A stretch of 15,472 nt of DNA from Promicromonosporaceae bacterium (GTDB lineage: Bacteria > Actinomycetota > Actinomycetes > Actinomycetales > Cellulomonadaceae). This document shows, piece after piece, positions 1 through 6,710 of this stretch. The notes under the pieces are model-generated. The model was not told the origin of the DNA, made no database searches, and saw only the letters and a program-made list of their open reading frames with translations. Location: contig WRIF01000007.1 of the NCBI GenBank assembly GCA_009782865.1, positions 1 to 15,472 of the forward strand, read 5' to 3'. Made by a program: the position numbers and the translations under genes. Numbering within the stretch: the stretch's first letter is position 1; every line of letters starts with the position of its first letter.

Positions 1-1
1 C

Positions 2-172
2 CCGTTCTACCGGGTGGAACGGGTGGCGGTGCGCCGCCGGGTGGGCAGTTGGGGGACCCTGATCATCGACGACGTCGGGGCACCCGCTGCCCTGCTGCTC
101 GAACGGGTGCCGCACGTCCGCCAGGTCGAGCGCCTGCTGCAGCGCCTGCTCCTCGACCTTCCCCCGCGCTAG
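2..172 (+). CDS. C-terminal end of a PH-domain-like (DUF304/bPH-type) protein, partial
   Basis: The reading frame is open from the window edge and ends at TAG 170-172, giving 56 residues that begin PFYRVERVAVRR. The segment reads as alternating strands (YRVERVAVRRRVG, GTLIIDDVG, ALLLERVP) followed by a final amphipathic helix (RQVERLLQRLLLDL). This resembles the last strands and C-terminal helix of bacterial pleckstrin-homology (DUF304) domains, where a 'GxGtlvi...' strand is followed by 'vpdpeevrrll'. That is family resemblance from a short fragment, not a firm assignment. No domain start, membrane segment or catalytic residue is visible. Its stop codon overlaps the stop of the convergent phosphatase gene by 4 bp (CTAG), so the two genes have no room for a terminator between them. 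It could be a different small beta-rich protein. Confidence 0.5.
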   Translation, partial: PFYRVERVAVRRRVGSWGTLIIDDVGAPAALLLERVPHVRQVERLLQRLLLDLPPR

Positions 173-828
173 GACGACGCCAGGTTCCACCCCTCCAGGC
201 TGCGCCACCTTCTGCCGAGTCCCAGGTGGCACAGGGCCGCCGTCTCCAGTTCGAGCCGCGCGGCAAAGGCCGGCGCCTCCTGCAGCCAGGCCGCCGCGAT
301 CAACCGAATGAGGTGGCCATGCGCCACCGCCAACACGTCCCCGCCTCCCTGCAGGAGTGGGGTGACGCGGTCAAGGAAGCGGCTTGCCCGCGCGCCCGCC
401 TCCGCCAGGGTCTCGCCCGCAGAGCCGCACACTGTCACCCCCGGCGGGGCCGTGGGCGGGCCGAACGCGGAGAACGCGGGGCAGAGCGGCCCGTCGATGA
501 ACAGGTCGAACTCGTGGCCGAGCAGCCGGGAGGCCTCCTGGGCGGTGTGGCCCTCCAAGGGGCCGTAGTCCCACTCCCGCAGGTCGGGGTCGACGACGGA
601 CTGTCCGCCGAATCCCGCCAACTCGGCGGTGCGCCGCGCGCGGGACAGCGGGGAGGTGAACACCGCCGCGAACTCGCGGCCCCGCAGCGCCTCCCCCGCG
701 GCCCTCGCCTGCTCCTCGCCTACCGGCAGCAGCGGCAGGTCGGTGCGGCCGGTGTGCTGACCGGTCATAGACCAGGCGGTCTCCCCATGGCGCAGGAGAA
801 CCAGCTGCGGGTCTTTGCGGGGGCGCAT
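169..828 (-). CDS. Histidine phosphatase superfamily protein (phosphoglycerate mutase-like acid phosphatase)
   Basis: This 219-residue protein has the full signature of the histidine phosphatase branch. The RHGET motif lies at residues 13-17 with the catalytic His14. An SPLSRARRTAEL segment follows near residue 60 and supplies the second Arg. The acid region REWDYGPLEG lies near residues 84-93, and the second catalytic His is in VAHGHLIRLI. The enzyme forms a phospho-histidine and hydrolyses phosphomonoesters. The RHGETAWS...TGRTDLPL opening is like mycobacterial Rv3214, an acid phosphatase once annotated as a mutase, so I favour phosphatase over glycolytic mutase. The substrate cannot be told. 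It is cytoplasmic, with no signal peptide. The ATG at 828 sits just before RHGET as usual, and a weak -10-like CAAGAT lies 6 nt upstream. Its stop overlaps that of the convergent upstream gene. Confidence 0.9.
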   Translation of the reverse strand: MRPRKDPQLVLLRHGETAWSMTGQHTGRTDLPLLPVGEEQARAAGEALRGREFAAVFTSPLSRARRTAELAGFGGQSVVDPDLREWDYGPLEGHTAQEASRLLGHEFDLFIDGPLCPAFSAFGPPTAPPGVTVCGSAGETLAEAGARASRFLDRVTPLLQGGGDVLAVAHGHLIRLIAAAWLQEAPAFAARLELETAALCHLGLGRRWRSLEGWNLASS

Positions 829-894
829 GGATCAATCTTGGGGGACGGTGGCCCTGCCCGCCATCGCTGCCCGGTGTCGGATGCCAGCGGGACG

Positions 895-920
895 CCAGAC
901 TCCCCGGACACCAGACTCCC
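895..920. repeat. Short direct repeat in the phosphatase–RNase H gap
   Basis: CCAGACTCCC occurs at 895-904 and again at 911-920 (16-bp period). Immediately after is a 14-bp GC palindrome, GGGCGCGGGCGCCC (around 924-937). Both lie in the 126-bp space between the RNase H stop and the phosphatase start, on the downstream side of RNase H. The palindrome could help end RNase H transcription, but no T-run follows. I see no other gene here. Confidence 0.35.
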
Positions 921-954
921 GGCGGGCGCGGGCGCCCACCGCGACCGGGCGGCC

Positions 955-1635
955 CTAAAACAGGGTGTCGGCCTCCCAGTCCGGCTGCGGCCGGGGGGAG
1001 CCTGCGGCTGGGGGGGCCAGTTTCGGGGTGGCTTGGTCGGCGGCGGGGGGGCGAACCGTCGGCGCGGGCGGCTCGCTGCGGCCCCCGGTGTCGCCATCAG
1101 AGCCGCCCTCGGCGCCGGAGGCTGGCTGGTGGGCGACACTCTGGCCTGACAGCAGGGCGTCACCGACGCCACCCCTGCCGGCCTCCCAGTCGCGCGCGGC
1201 GATGCCGGCCAACTCGTCGGCCCGCTCGTTGAACAGGTTGCCGACATGCCCGCGCACCCAGCGGAAGCGCACCGGCCCGGGGCGGGCGCTGATGGCGGCG
1301 TCGAGGGCCTTGATCAGCTCCAGGTTCTGCACGGGCTTGCCCGCGGCCGTCCGCCACCCCTTGCGCTTCCAGCCGGGCAGCCACTCGGTGGCGGACTTGA
1401 TGGCGTACTGGGAGTCGGACTCGATGAGCAGGGGAGCCTCCCCCGGATGCGCCTCGACGGCGCGCAGGATGGCGATCAGTTCGGCGATCTGGTTGGTGCC
1501 CTCTGCCGCGCCACCGGAGTCGAAGTGGCCGTCTTGATGATCCACCCAGGCCCAGCCGATGGCCCCGCCAGGATTCTTCAGGCAGGAGCCGTCGGTGCTA
1601 ACGATGATCACGGGGAGCATTGTGCCGTCTGACAC
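955..1635 (-). CDS. rnhA: Ribonuclease HI with long C-terminal tail
   Basis: RNase HI cleaves the RNA strand of RNA–DNA hybrids (R-loops, primers) with two metal ions. All catalytic residues are visible when numbered from the chosen start: Asp15 (STDGS), Glu52 (QIAELIAIL), Asp74 (ESDSQYA) and Asp140 (NERADELAG). His130 is in RWVRGHVGN. The basic handle region WKRKGWRTAAGKPVQN is present, so this is the bacterial, not the short archaeal, type. The enzyme core is about 150 residues. A further ~75 residues, rich in Pro, Ala and Gly and probably disordered, end in DWEADTLF. I chose the GTG at 1635 because GGGAG lies 7 nt upstream. The open frame extends further to 1746 but that stretch overlaps the divergent gene's start and has no family match. 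An ATG at 1620 is the alternative. Confidence 0.93.
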   Translation of the reverse strand: MSDGTMLPVIIVSTDGSCLKNPGGAIGWAWVDHQDGHFDSGGAAEGTNQIAELIAILRAVEAHPGEAPLLIESDSQYAIKSATEWLPGWKRKGWRTAAGKPVQNLELIKALDAAISARPGPVRFRWVRGHVGNLFNERADELAGIAARDWEAGRGGVGDALLSGQSVAHQPASGAEGGSDGDTGGRSEPPAPTVRPPAADQATPKLAPPAAGSPRPQPDWEADTLF

Positions 1636-1642
1636 CGACAAA

Positions 1643-1647
1643 CTCCC
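1643..1647 (-). promoter_or_regulatory. Ribosome binding site deciding the rnhA start
   Basis: On the minus strand GGGAG stands 7 nt before the GTG at 1635, an ideal Shine–Dalgarno spacing. No comparable site precedes the ATG at 1620 or the GTG at 1746. The start at 1635 is therefore preferred. Confidence 0.6.
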
Positions 1648-1734
1648 GGCGCGCCGCGCGTTCGACGCCAAGACGGGCGGGCACCCGCTGGTGCCATCCG
1701 GCGTCACGGTCGCAGGCGCCACCGGGCGTGGGGG

Positions 1735-1740
1735 CACAAT
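1735..1740 (+). promoter_or_regulatory. Weak -10 element, possible leaderless start of the VIT gene
   Basis: CACAAT lies exactly 6 nt before the GTG at 1747, the same spacing as the clear TANNNT boxes elsewhere in the window. It departs from TANNNT at the first base (C for T). No Shine–Dalgarno sequence precedes the GTG. Confidence 0.35.
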
Positions 1741-1746
1741 TGGCAC

Positions 1747-2874
1747 GTGGATCCTTCGGCGGCAGACCTAAAGCAGTGGCGGCGATACCTGGCCGACGAA
1801 AGGGCCGAGGCGGCGGTCTACCGTGACCTGGCCGGCCGACGAGAGGGGGAGGAGCGGGAGATTCTGCTGGCGTTGGCCGCGGCCGAGTCGCGTCACGAGC
1901 AGCACTGGCTGGACCTGCTGGGAGACCGGGTGGGGCCCCCGGCCAGGGCCAACCTGCGCTCCCGGATGCTGGGCGTGCTGGCCCGCCGCTTTGGCGGAGT
2001 GTTTGTCCTGGCCCTCGCCCAGCGCGCCGAATCTCGCTCCGGCTATCAGGCCGACGCCGACGCCACCGACCAGATGGCCGCCGATGAGCAGATCCACGAA
2101 GAGGTGGTGCGGGCGCTCGCCACCCGGGGACGCAACCGGCTGGCGGGCACCTTCCGCGCCGCCGTCTTCGGCGCCAACGACGGCCTGGTCTCCAACCTCG
2201 CCCTAGTGATGGCCATCGGCGCCTCCGGCGCCTCGCAGCCCGTGGTGCTGCTGACCGGCTTGGCCGGGCTGCTGGCCGGAGCCTTGTCGATGGGGGCCGG
2301 GGAGTTCATCTCGATTCGTTCCCAGCGCGAGTTGTTGGTTGCCTCCAACCCCGACCCGGCCGCCGCGGCCGTCCTCCCCCGGCTCGACGTGGACGCCAAC
2401 GAGCTGTCGCTGGTCTATCGGGCGCGCGGCATGGAGGCGGAGGCGGCAGCCGAGCGCGCCCGCGCCGTGCTGTCCCGCCTGGCCGCCGCCGGCGCCATCG
2501 AAGACCACTCGGTTCGCCTCACCATGCAGCCGCAAGAGGCAGACCTGCACGCCCCTGCCGACGGGTCGTCCAGCGCGGTCTCCGCAGACATTGACACGCA
2601 CGGAACGGCGGTCGGCGCCGCCATCTACAGCTTCCTGTTCTTCTCTGCCGGGGCGATCATCCCGGTTGTGCCCTACCTCTTTGGCATGTACGGCACGGCG
2701 GCGGTCATCCTGTCCGCCTCCCTGGTGGGCCTCGCCCTGCTGATCACCGGCGCCATCACCGGCCTGTTGTCGGGCACGTCACCCGGCACGCGGGCCCTGC
2801 GGCAGCTGGCGATTGGGTGGGGAGCCGCCGCCGTCACCTACGTGCTCGGCCTGGCGTTCGAGGCCGGCGGGTAG
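1747..2874 (+). CDS. Ferritin-like domain fused to VIT1/CCC1 family metal transporter
   Basis: This 375-residue protein has two parts. Residues ~8-125 form a four-helix ferritin/rubrerythrin-like domain with a diiron ligand pattern: Glu18/Glu21, then E47xxH50 (AESRHEQHW), Glu95, then E114xxH117 (DEQIHEEV). Residues ~135 to the end are a VIT1/CCC1 transporter. It has the signature FGANDGLVSNLALVMA, the loop MGAGEFISIRSQREL, and hydrophobic helices near 150-160, 166-190, 290-310, 315-340 and 350-370. Proteins of this build (erythrin–VIT, MbfA-like) export Fe2+ or Mn2+ across the membrane, with the diiron domain sensing or oxidising cytoplasmic iron. That role is inferred from the family. The GTG start has no ribosome site and is probably read from a leaderless transcript. 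It is divergent from rnhA. No iron-regulator box was recognised. Confidence 0.9.
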   Translation: MDPSAADLKQWRRYLADERAEAAVYRDLAGRREGEEREILLALAAAESRHEQHWLDLLGDRVGPPARANLRSRMLGVLARRFGGVFVLALAQRAESRSGYQADADATDQMAADEQIHEEVVRALATRGRNRLAGTFRAAVFGANDGLVSNLALVMAIGASGASQPVVLLTGLAGLLAGALSMGAGEFISIRSQRELLVASNPDPAAAAVLPRLDVDANELSLVYRARGMEAEAAAERARAVLSRLAAAGAIEDHSVRLTMQPQEADLHAPADGSSSAVSADIDTHGTAVGAAIYSFLFFSAGAIIPVVPYLFGMYGTAAVILSASLVGLALLITGAITGLLSGTSPGTRALRQLAIGWGAAAVTYVLGLAFEAGG

Positions 2875-2935
2875 CCGCGCCTCGTGGCGGCCACCCCGGA
2901 GCCGTCGTCGTCTCCTGGACGCCTCCCGAACGGGC

Positions 2936-2971
2936 GCTGGCTGCCTAAACGTGGGCAGGCCCGCCGCCAGC
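2936..2971 (+). terminator. Possible stem-loop after the VIT gene
   Basis: In the 135-bp gap after the VIT stop, GGCTGCC (2939-2945) can pair with GGCA-G-GCC (2954-2961, one bulged G) across an 8-nt loop. An outer GCTGGC/GCCAGC pair (2936-2941/2966-2971) competes with it. No T-run follows, which is common for terminators in high-GC actinobacteria but makes the call weak. Nothing else is recognisable between 2875 and the promoter at 2998. Confidence 0.35.
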
Positions 2972-2997
2972 ACCCACATTTGTCCTCATCAAGGGGC

Positions 2998-3003
2998 TAA
3001 GGT
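2998..3003 (+). promoter_or_regulatory. -10 box TAAGGT, leaderless promoter of the YjdJ-type acetyltransferase gene
   Basis: TAAGGT matches TANNNT and ends 6 nt before the ATG at 3010. Transcription would start at or next to the ATG. No Shine–Dalgarno sequence lies between. No convincing -35 was found; TTGTCC at 2980-2985 is too close. Confidence 0.55.
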
Positions 3004-3009
3004 CTACCC

Positions 3010-3327
3010 ATGAGGTCAATGCTGCCCGAGCCTAAGAGCGCACCCGTTTGCCGGGTGGTGCACCTGCCCGAGGAGGGCCGATACGAGGCTCGCAGCCTGG
3101 AAGACGACCACCGCATGGGATGGCTGAACTACCGCCTAGAGGGCAACCTGATGGTCATCAAGACCACCAATACCGTCCCGGAACACCGGGGGCAAGGCGT
3201 CGCGGGCTGCCTGGCCAAGGCCGCGCTGGAGGACGCCCTGGACGCGGGCCGGAGCGTCGACGCGCTCTGCTGGTACGTCGCCGAATACATCGAGCGCAAC
3301 CCCCGCTACTACAACCTGCAGGTGTGA
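3010..3327 (+). CDS. YjdJ-type small GNAT N-acetyltransferase
   Basis: This 105-residue protein belongs to the minimal GNAT group (COG2388, YjdJ/human GTLF3B-like), which is about 90-110 residues long and lacks the first GNAT helices. Visible are a beta strand with RMGWLNYRLEGNLMVIKTTNTVPEHRGQGVAGCLAKAAL, holding the acetyl-CoA pyrophosphate loop RGQGVA (the RxxGxG/A motif), and the ending CWYVAEYIERNPRYYNLQV, the usual 'P.C.yv..yi.r.pey..l' tail. It presumably binds acetyl-CoA, but no substrate is known for the group. The ATG at 3010 is preceded by TAAGGT at leaderless spacing. It is followed 20 bp later by frdA, which has its own -10 box, so co-transcription is not required. Confidence 0.88.
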   Translation: MRSMLPEPKSAPVCRVVHLPEEGRYEARSLEDDHRMGWLNYRLEGNLMVIKTTNTVPEHRGQGVAGCLAKAALEDALDAGRSVDALCWYVAEYIERNPRYYNLQV

Positions 3328-3335
3328 GCGCCCGC

Positions 3336-3341
3336 TAACCT
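3336..3341 (+). promoter_or_regulatory. -10 box TAACCT, leaderless promoter of frdA
   Basis: TAACCT fits TANNNT and ends 6 nt before the frdA ATG at 3348. It lies in the 20-bp gap after the acetyltransferase stop. No Shine–Dalgarno sequence precedes frdA, so a leaderless transcript is likely. Confidence 0.55.
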
Positions 3342-3347
3342 TCTCCC

Positions 3348-5117
3348 ATGGCCGACAACTCGCTGCGCATCGAGCGCGCCGACGTCGTGATCGTCGGAGG
3401 TGGGGCGGCCGGACTGCGCGCCGCCCTCGCCGCCGCCGCCGCGGGCGCCCGCGTGGCGCTCGTCTCCAAGGTCTACCCGATGCGCTCGCACACCGTGGCG
3501 GCCGAGGGCGGAGCCGCCGGGGTGCAGCCCGCCACCGGCGACACCTTCGAGCAACACCTTGCCGACACCCTCCGCAGCGGGGCCGGACTCAGCCACCCGG
3601 TGGCCGTCGAAGAGGTGGTGCGACGGGCCCCCGAGGAGCTGATCCACCTCGAACGGCTCGGGATGCCCTGGTCGCGGACGCCCGACGGCCTGCCCGCGGT
3701 GCGCCCATTCGGCGGGATGTCCCACCCCCGCACCTGGTACGCCGCCGACAAGACCGGCCACCACCTGCTGCACACCCTCTTCCAGGCCACCCTCCGCTCG
3801 CCCCTGATCAGGCGGTACGACGAGCATGTGGTGCTCGAACTGCTGACAACCGAACCTTCCCCTGCCGGCACCCGCGCGGCGGCCGGAGCGGTCGAGGGGG
3901 TGGTCGGCTACGACCAAGCCCGCGGCGAGGCGGTGTTGTGGCAGGCCTCAACCGTGATCCTGGCCACCGGTGGCTACGCCCGCGCCTGGGGCACCTCCAC
4001 CAATGCCGGCATCGTCACCGGCGACGGCCTGACCATGGCCCTGCGGGCCGGCCTGCCCCTGCGCGACCTCGAAATGGTCCAGGTGCATCCCACCGGCCTG
4101 CCCGGATCGGGCATCCTGATCACCGAGGCGGCCCGCGGCGAGGGCGGCGTGCTGCTCGATGCCGCCGGAGAGCGCTACCTGGCCGATTACGGACTGGGGC
4201 CGGTGACGGAGCCCGGCTCCCCGGAGGCGGGCCGAATGGAGCTGGGCCGCCGCGACGCCCTCTCGCAGGCGTTTTGGCAGGCCGACCGCGACGGCCGCAC
4301 CGCCGCCACCGCCGACGGATCCGTGGTGTACCTCGACCTGCGGCACCTCGGAGACGAGGTGCTGCGTGAACGCCTTCCGCTGGTGCGGGAACTGGCCCGC
4401 CGCTTCGCCGGGGTAGACCCCGCCCGGGAACTCATCCCGGTTCGCCCGGCCGCGCACTACACCATGGGTGGCATCGTGGCCGACGTGCGCGGGCAGGTTC
4501 GCGATGCCGACGGGGCCGTCGTCGCCGGGCTTTTCGCCGCCGGGGAATGCGCCTCGATTGGGCTGCACGGCGCCAATCGCCTCGGCTCCAACTCTCTGGT
4601 CGAGGCGCTGGTGCTGGGTGCCGCCGCCGGCACCGGGGCCGCCCAGGCGACCGCCCGGCGGGCCACGCCACCCCCCTCGCCCGCCCTCCTGGAAGCCCGG
4701 GCGCGCGAACTCCTCGCCCCCTGGCTCGCCCTGCGCGGCCGCGGCACCGAGCCTCCGGCGGCGATCCGCCGCGAGGTGGGCCAGGTCCTCGATCGCCACC
4801 TGCTCATCTTCCGGGAGGCCGCCGGCCTGCAGCAGGCCGCCACGGCGCTCGCGGGCCTGGCCGTTCGGCTGGCCGACGCGCGGGTGGCCGACACGTCCGC
4901 CGTGTGGAACACCGACTGGGCGGAGGCCGTCGAGCTCCACTCCCTGCTCACCCTGGCCCGGGGTGCCGTGCAGGCCGCCCTCGCCCGGGAAGAGTCGCGC
5001 GGCGCCCACCAGCGCCTGGACTTCCCCGAGGCCGCCGCGGTGCCGCGCCACTCCCTGACGACCGCCGCCCCAGACGGCACCCTCACCACCTGCTTCGCGG
5101 AGGTGACCGATGCCTGA
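3348..5117 (+). CDS. frdA: Fumarate reductase flavoprotein subunit FrdA
   Basis: This 589-residue subunit holds the FAD and the dicarboxylate site of fumarate reductase/succinate dehydrogenase. The dinucleotide-binding GGGAAG is at 17-22. The covalent FAD-binding His48 is in YPMRSHTVAAEGG. HPTGLPGSG starts at 247, TEAARGEGG follows, then HYTMGG at 370-375 and GECASIGLHGANRLGSNSL near 400-418. The match runs closer to E. coli FrdA than SdhA: PWSRTPDG, RTWYAADKTGHHLLHTLFQ, VVYLDLRHLG and ARKESRGAHQRLD-like blocks. The C-terminal helical and capping domains are complete, though the tail is slightly shorter than in E. coli. It partners FrdB, whose ATG lies 8 bp inside this gene's end, so translation is coupled. 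The direction of catalysis in vivo cannot be read from sequence. Confidence 0.95.
   Translation: MADNSLRIERADVVIVGGGAAGLRAALAAAAAGARVALVSKVYPMRSHTVAAEGGAAGVQPATGDTFEQHLADTLRSGAGLSHPVAVEEVVRRAPEELIHLERLGMPWSRTPDGLPAVRPFGGMSHPRTWYAADKTGHHLLHTLFQATLRSPLIRRYDEHVVLELLTTEPSPAGTRAAAGAVEGVVGYDQARGEAVLWQASTVILATGGYARAWGTSTNAGIVTGDGLTMALRAGLPLRDLEMVQVHPTGLPGSGILITEAARGEGGVLLDAAGERYLADYGLGPVTEPGSPEAGRMELGRRDALSQAFWQADRDGRTAATADGSVVYLDLRHLGDEVLRERLPLVRELARRFAGVDPARELIPVRPAAHYTMGGIVADVRGQVRDADGAVVAGLFAAGECASIGLHGANRLGSNSLVEALVLGAAAGTGAAQATARRATPPPSPALLEARARELLAPWLALRGRGTEPPAAIRREVGQVLDRHLLIFREAAGLQQAATALAGLAVRLADARVADTSAVWNTDWAEAVELHSLLTLARGAVQAALAREESRGAHQRLDFPEAAAVPRHSLTTAAPDGTLTTCFAEVTDA
5099..5104 (+). 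promoter_or_regulatory. Ribosome binding site for frdB inside frdA
   Basis: GGAGGT within the last codons of frdA is spaced 5 nt from the ATG at 5110. It sets the frdB start and shows reinitiation rather than a separate promoter. Confidence 0.7.
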
Positions 5118-5922
5118 GCCCACCATCGAGGTCACGGTCACGCGCCAAGAACCGGGTGGCCCGCCCCGCGAGGAGACATTCGAGGTCCCCTACGGGGAAC
5201 GCTCCTCCGTGCTCGACCTGCTCGATGCCATCAAGGAACGCGAAGACCCCTCCCTCACCTACCGGTGGAGCTGCCGCTCCGGGGTCTGCGGCAGCTGCGG
5301 GGTGAGCGTCAACGGTTCTCCCCGGCTGGCCTGCGAGACCGGCGCCGCCGGATATCGCGCCTCCGGGATCAGGCTCGCCCCGCTGGCGGGCGTAGCCGTC
5401 GAGCGAGACCTGGTGACCTCGCCGGCCGACTTCGTCTCCAAGCTGCGGTCCGTGCTGCCCTGGCTGATTGACGACGCTGGCGCTGGCGCTGGCGCTGGCG
5501 AGGTGGCGGCGGGCTCGTCCGCCCCTGCCCCGCTGGGCTCGATGGAGCCGGGCCCGCCGGCGTCGGACTCGCTGGCTTCCGGCACGCTGGCGTCGGGCCA
5601 GGCGGCGCCGACCACGCAGAGCCCGGCCGAGCTGAGCGCGTTCGCGGACTTCACCGCCTGCGTCAACTGCCTACTGTGCTACGCGGCCTGCCCGGTGGTC
5701 AAGGAGATGCCGGAGTTTGTGGGCCCCGCCGCCATCGCGATCGCCCGCCGCTGGGACCTGGACTCCCGCGACCACGGCGCGCAACAGCGCGCCCCCTTCC
5801 TGCTGGAGACGGAGTTCGCCATCTGGCCGTGCATCCAGGACGGCTCTTGCACCATCGCCTGCCCCAAGGGCGTCGACCCGGCCCGCGCCCTGCGCGACTA
5901 TCAGCGCGAGGCGATGGGCTAG
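5110..5922 (+). CDS. frdB: Fumarate reductase iron–sulfur subunit FrdB with linker insertion
   Basis: This 270-residue subunit carries electrons between the membrane side and FrdA. The N-terminal ferredoxin-like domain binds [2Fe-2S] through Cys55, Cys60, Cys63 and Cys75 (CRSGVCGSCG...LAC). The C-terminal domain binds [4Fe-4S] and [3Fe-4S] through C184xxC187xxC190xxxC194P and C241, C247, C251P. Blocks such as PEFVGPAAIAIARR, LDSRDHG and CPKGVDPARAL are close to E. coli FrdB. Between the two domains, residues ~121-175 are an Ala/Gly/Ser/Pro-rich, probably disordered linker that typical FrdB/SdhB proteins (about 240-250 residues) lack; it includes a (GCTGGC)4 repeat. No frdC/frdD or cytochrome b gene follows: the next gene is a regulator 59 bp on. 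Confidence 0.93.
   Translation: MPEPTIEVTVTRQEPGGPPREETFEVPYGERSSVLDLLDAIKEREDPSLTYRWSCRSGVCGSCGVSVNGSPRLACETGAAGYRASGIRLAPLAGVAVERDLVTSPADFVSKLRSVLPWLIDDAGAGAGAGEVAAGSSAPAPLGSMEPGPPASDSLASGTLASGQAAPTTQSPAELSAFADFTACVNCLLCYAACPVVKEMPEFVGPAAIAIARRWDLDSRDHGAQQRAPFLLETEFAIWPCIQDGSCTIACPKGVDPARALRDYQREAMG
5476..5499 (+). repeat. (GCTGGC)4 microsatellite in frdB
   Basis: Four perfect tandem GCTGGC hexamers encode the start of the alternating Ala-Gly stretch at residues ~123-130 of FrdB. The unit is 6 bp, so copy-number change would alter linker length by two residues without a frameshift. Confidence 0.9.
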
Positions 5923-5948
5923 CCGCCCGTCGCCCGGCCGCCCGTCGC
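5923..5948 (+). repeat. 11-bp direct repeat after frdB
   Basis: CCGCCCGTCGC is repeated at 5923-5933 and 5938-5948, separated by CCGG. It fills the first half of the 59-bp gap between frdB and the FCD regulator. Its role is unknown; it may bind a regulator or be slippage. Confidence 0.6.
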
Positions 5949-5951
5949 GCT

Positions 5952-5964
5952 GTGGACAGGCCAC
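5952..5964 (+). promoter_or_regulatory. Inverted repeat, possible operator of the FCD regulator
   Basis: GTGG-ACAGG-CCAC is an inverted repeat with 4-bp arms located 5 nt upstream of the -10 box at 5970. GntR/FCD regulators often bind short palindromes over their own promoters. The site would fit autoregulation, but the arms are short and chance is possible. Confidence 0.35.
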
Positions 5965-5969
5965 TGCGC

Positions 5970-5975
5970 TAGGCT
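5970..5975 (+). promoter_or_regulatory. -10 box TAGGCT, leaderless promoter of the FCD regulator
   Basis: TAGGCT ends exactly 6 nt before the ATG at 5982. The same hexamer at the same spacing precedes argA (10310-10315). No ribosome site is present. Confidence 0.6.
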
Positions 5976-5981
5976 CGGGAC

Positions 5982-6710
5982 ATGCGCGCCCACCAGCAGG
6001 TATTGGCTCAGATCGAGGCCAAGATGCTGGATGGCACCTGGGGACTGGGCGAGCGCCTCCCCGGCGAGCGCGCCCTGGCCGAGCAGATGGGCGTCTCGCG
6101 TCCCTCCGTGCGCGAGGCGATCTCGGTCTTGGAGGCCCTGGGCATCGTCAAGATGAACGTCGGCTCCGGGCCCGGCGCCGGCACGCAGATCGTTGACCGC
6201 CCCGCCGTCGGCCTCGGCATGGCCGTGCGCATGCATATCGCCGCCGGCACCCTGCCGGTCGCAGACGTGGTGGCCACCCGGGCCCAACTTGAGTCCGGGG
6301 CTGTTCGCCACGCCGCCGCCCTGGTCGCAGACCTGTCCCCCGCGGAAGGCGAAGACCTAGGCGCCGTGCGGGCGGCCCTGCGGGCGATGGAGGCACCCGG
6401 CCCGCTGGCCGTCGATGAGTTCCTGCGTCTTGATGAGTCCTTTCACATGGGCATCGTCCGCCTCTCCGGCAACCAGCTGACCGAGGCGATCCTGACCGGC
6501 CTGCGCTCGGCCATCGCGATGTACATCGCCCAGGGGGCCGCGCAGGTTCCAGACTGGGGCGAGACCTGCTCTCGACTCTGCCGGGAGCACCGCCAGATCT
6601 ACGAGGCGGTGCTCGCCGGTGACGGCTCGGCCGCCGAGTCTCTCAGCCACGCCCACATTTGGGCCTTCTACGCAGAGGCCGGCCTCGCCGGCGAAAGGGA
6701 ACATCCATGA
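5982..6710 (+). CDS. GntR-family transcriptional regulator with FCD (FadR-type) domain
   Basis: This is a 242-residue transcription factor. Residues ~5-72 form the winged helix-turn-helix: LPGERALAEQMGVSRPSVREAISVLEALGIV is the standard GntR recognition region. Residues ~90-235 form the all-helical FCD ligand-binding domain. Asp151, His155 (DESFHMGI), His203 (REHRQIYEAV) and His225 (LSHAHI) match the metal-binding set seen in FCD proteins that bind organic acids through a metal. The effector is unknown. Its stop overlaps the ThuA-like gene by ATGA, so those two are one operon. It lies just after frdAB but has its own promoter. Control of the ThuA gene is the simplest inference; control of frdAB is possible but not shown. 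Confidence 0.92.
   Translation: MRAHQQVLAQIEAKMLDGTWGLGERLPGERALAEQMGVSRPSVREAISVLEALGIVKMNVGSGPGAGTQIVDRPAVGLGMAVRMHIAAGTLPVADVVATRAQLESGAVRHAAALVADLSPAEGEDLGAVRAALRAMEAPGPLAVDEFLRLDESFHMGIVRLSGNQLTEAILTGLRSAIAMYIAQGAAQVPDWGETCSRLCREHRQIYEAVLAGDGSAAESLSHAHIWAFYAEAGLAGEREHP

Noticed and set aside
49..1149. 366-codon plus-strand frame across the phosphatase and RNase H genes
   Set aside because: It runs antisense to two recognisable genes and reads as Arg/Gly/Ala-rich low-complexity sequence.
3948..5141. 397-codon open frame on the minus strand opposite frdA/frdB
   Set aside because: Gly/Ala/Arg-rich shadow of a GC-rich gene whose own frame matches FrdA along its full length. No family pattern or ribosome site.
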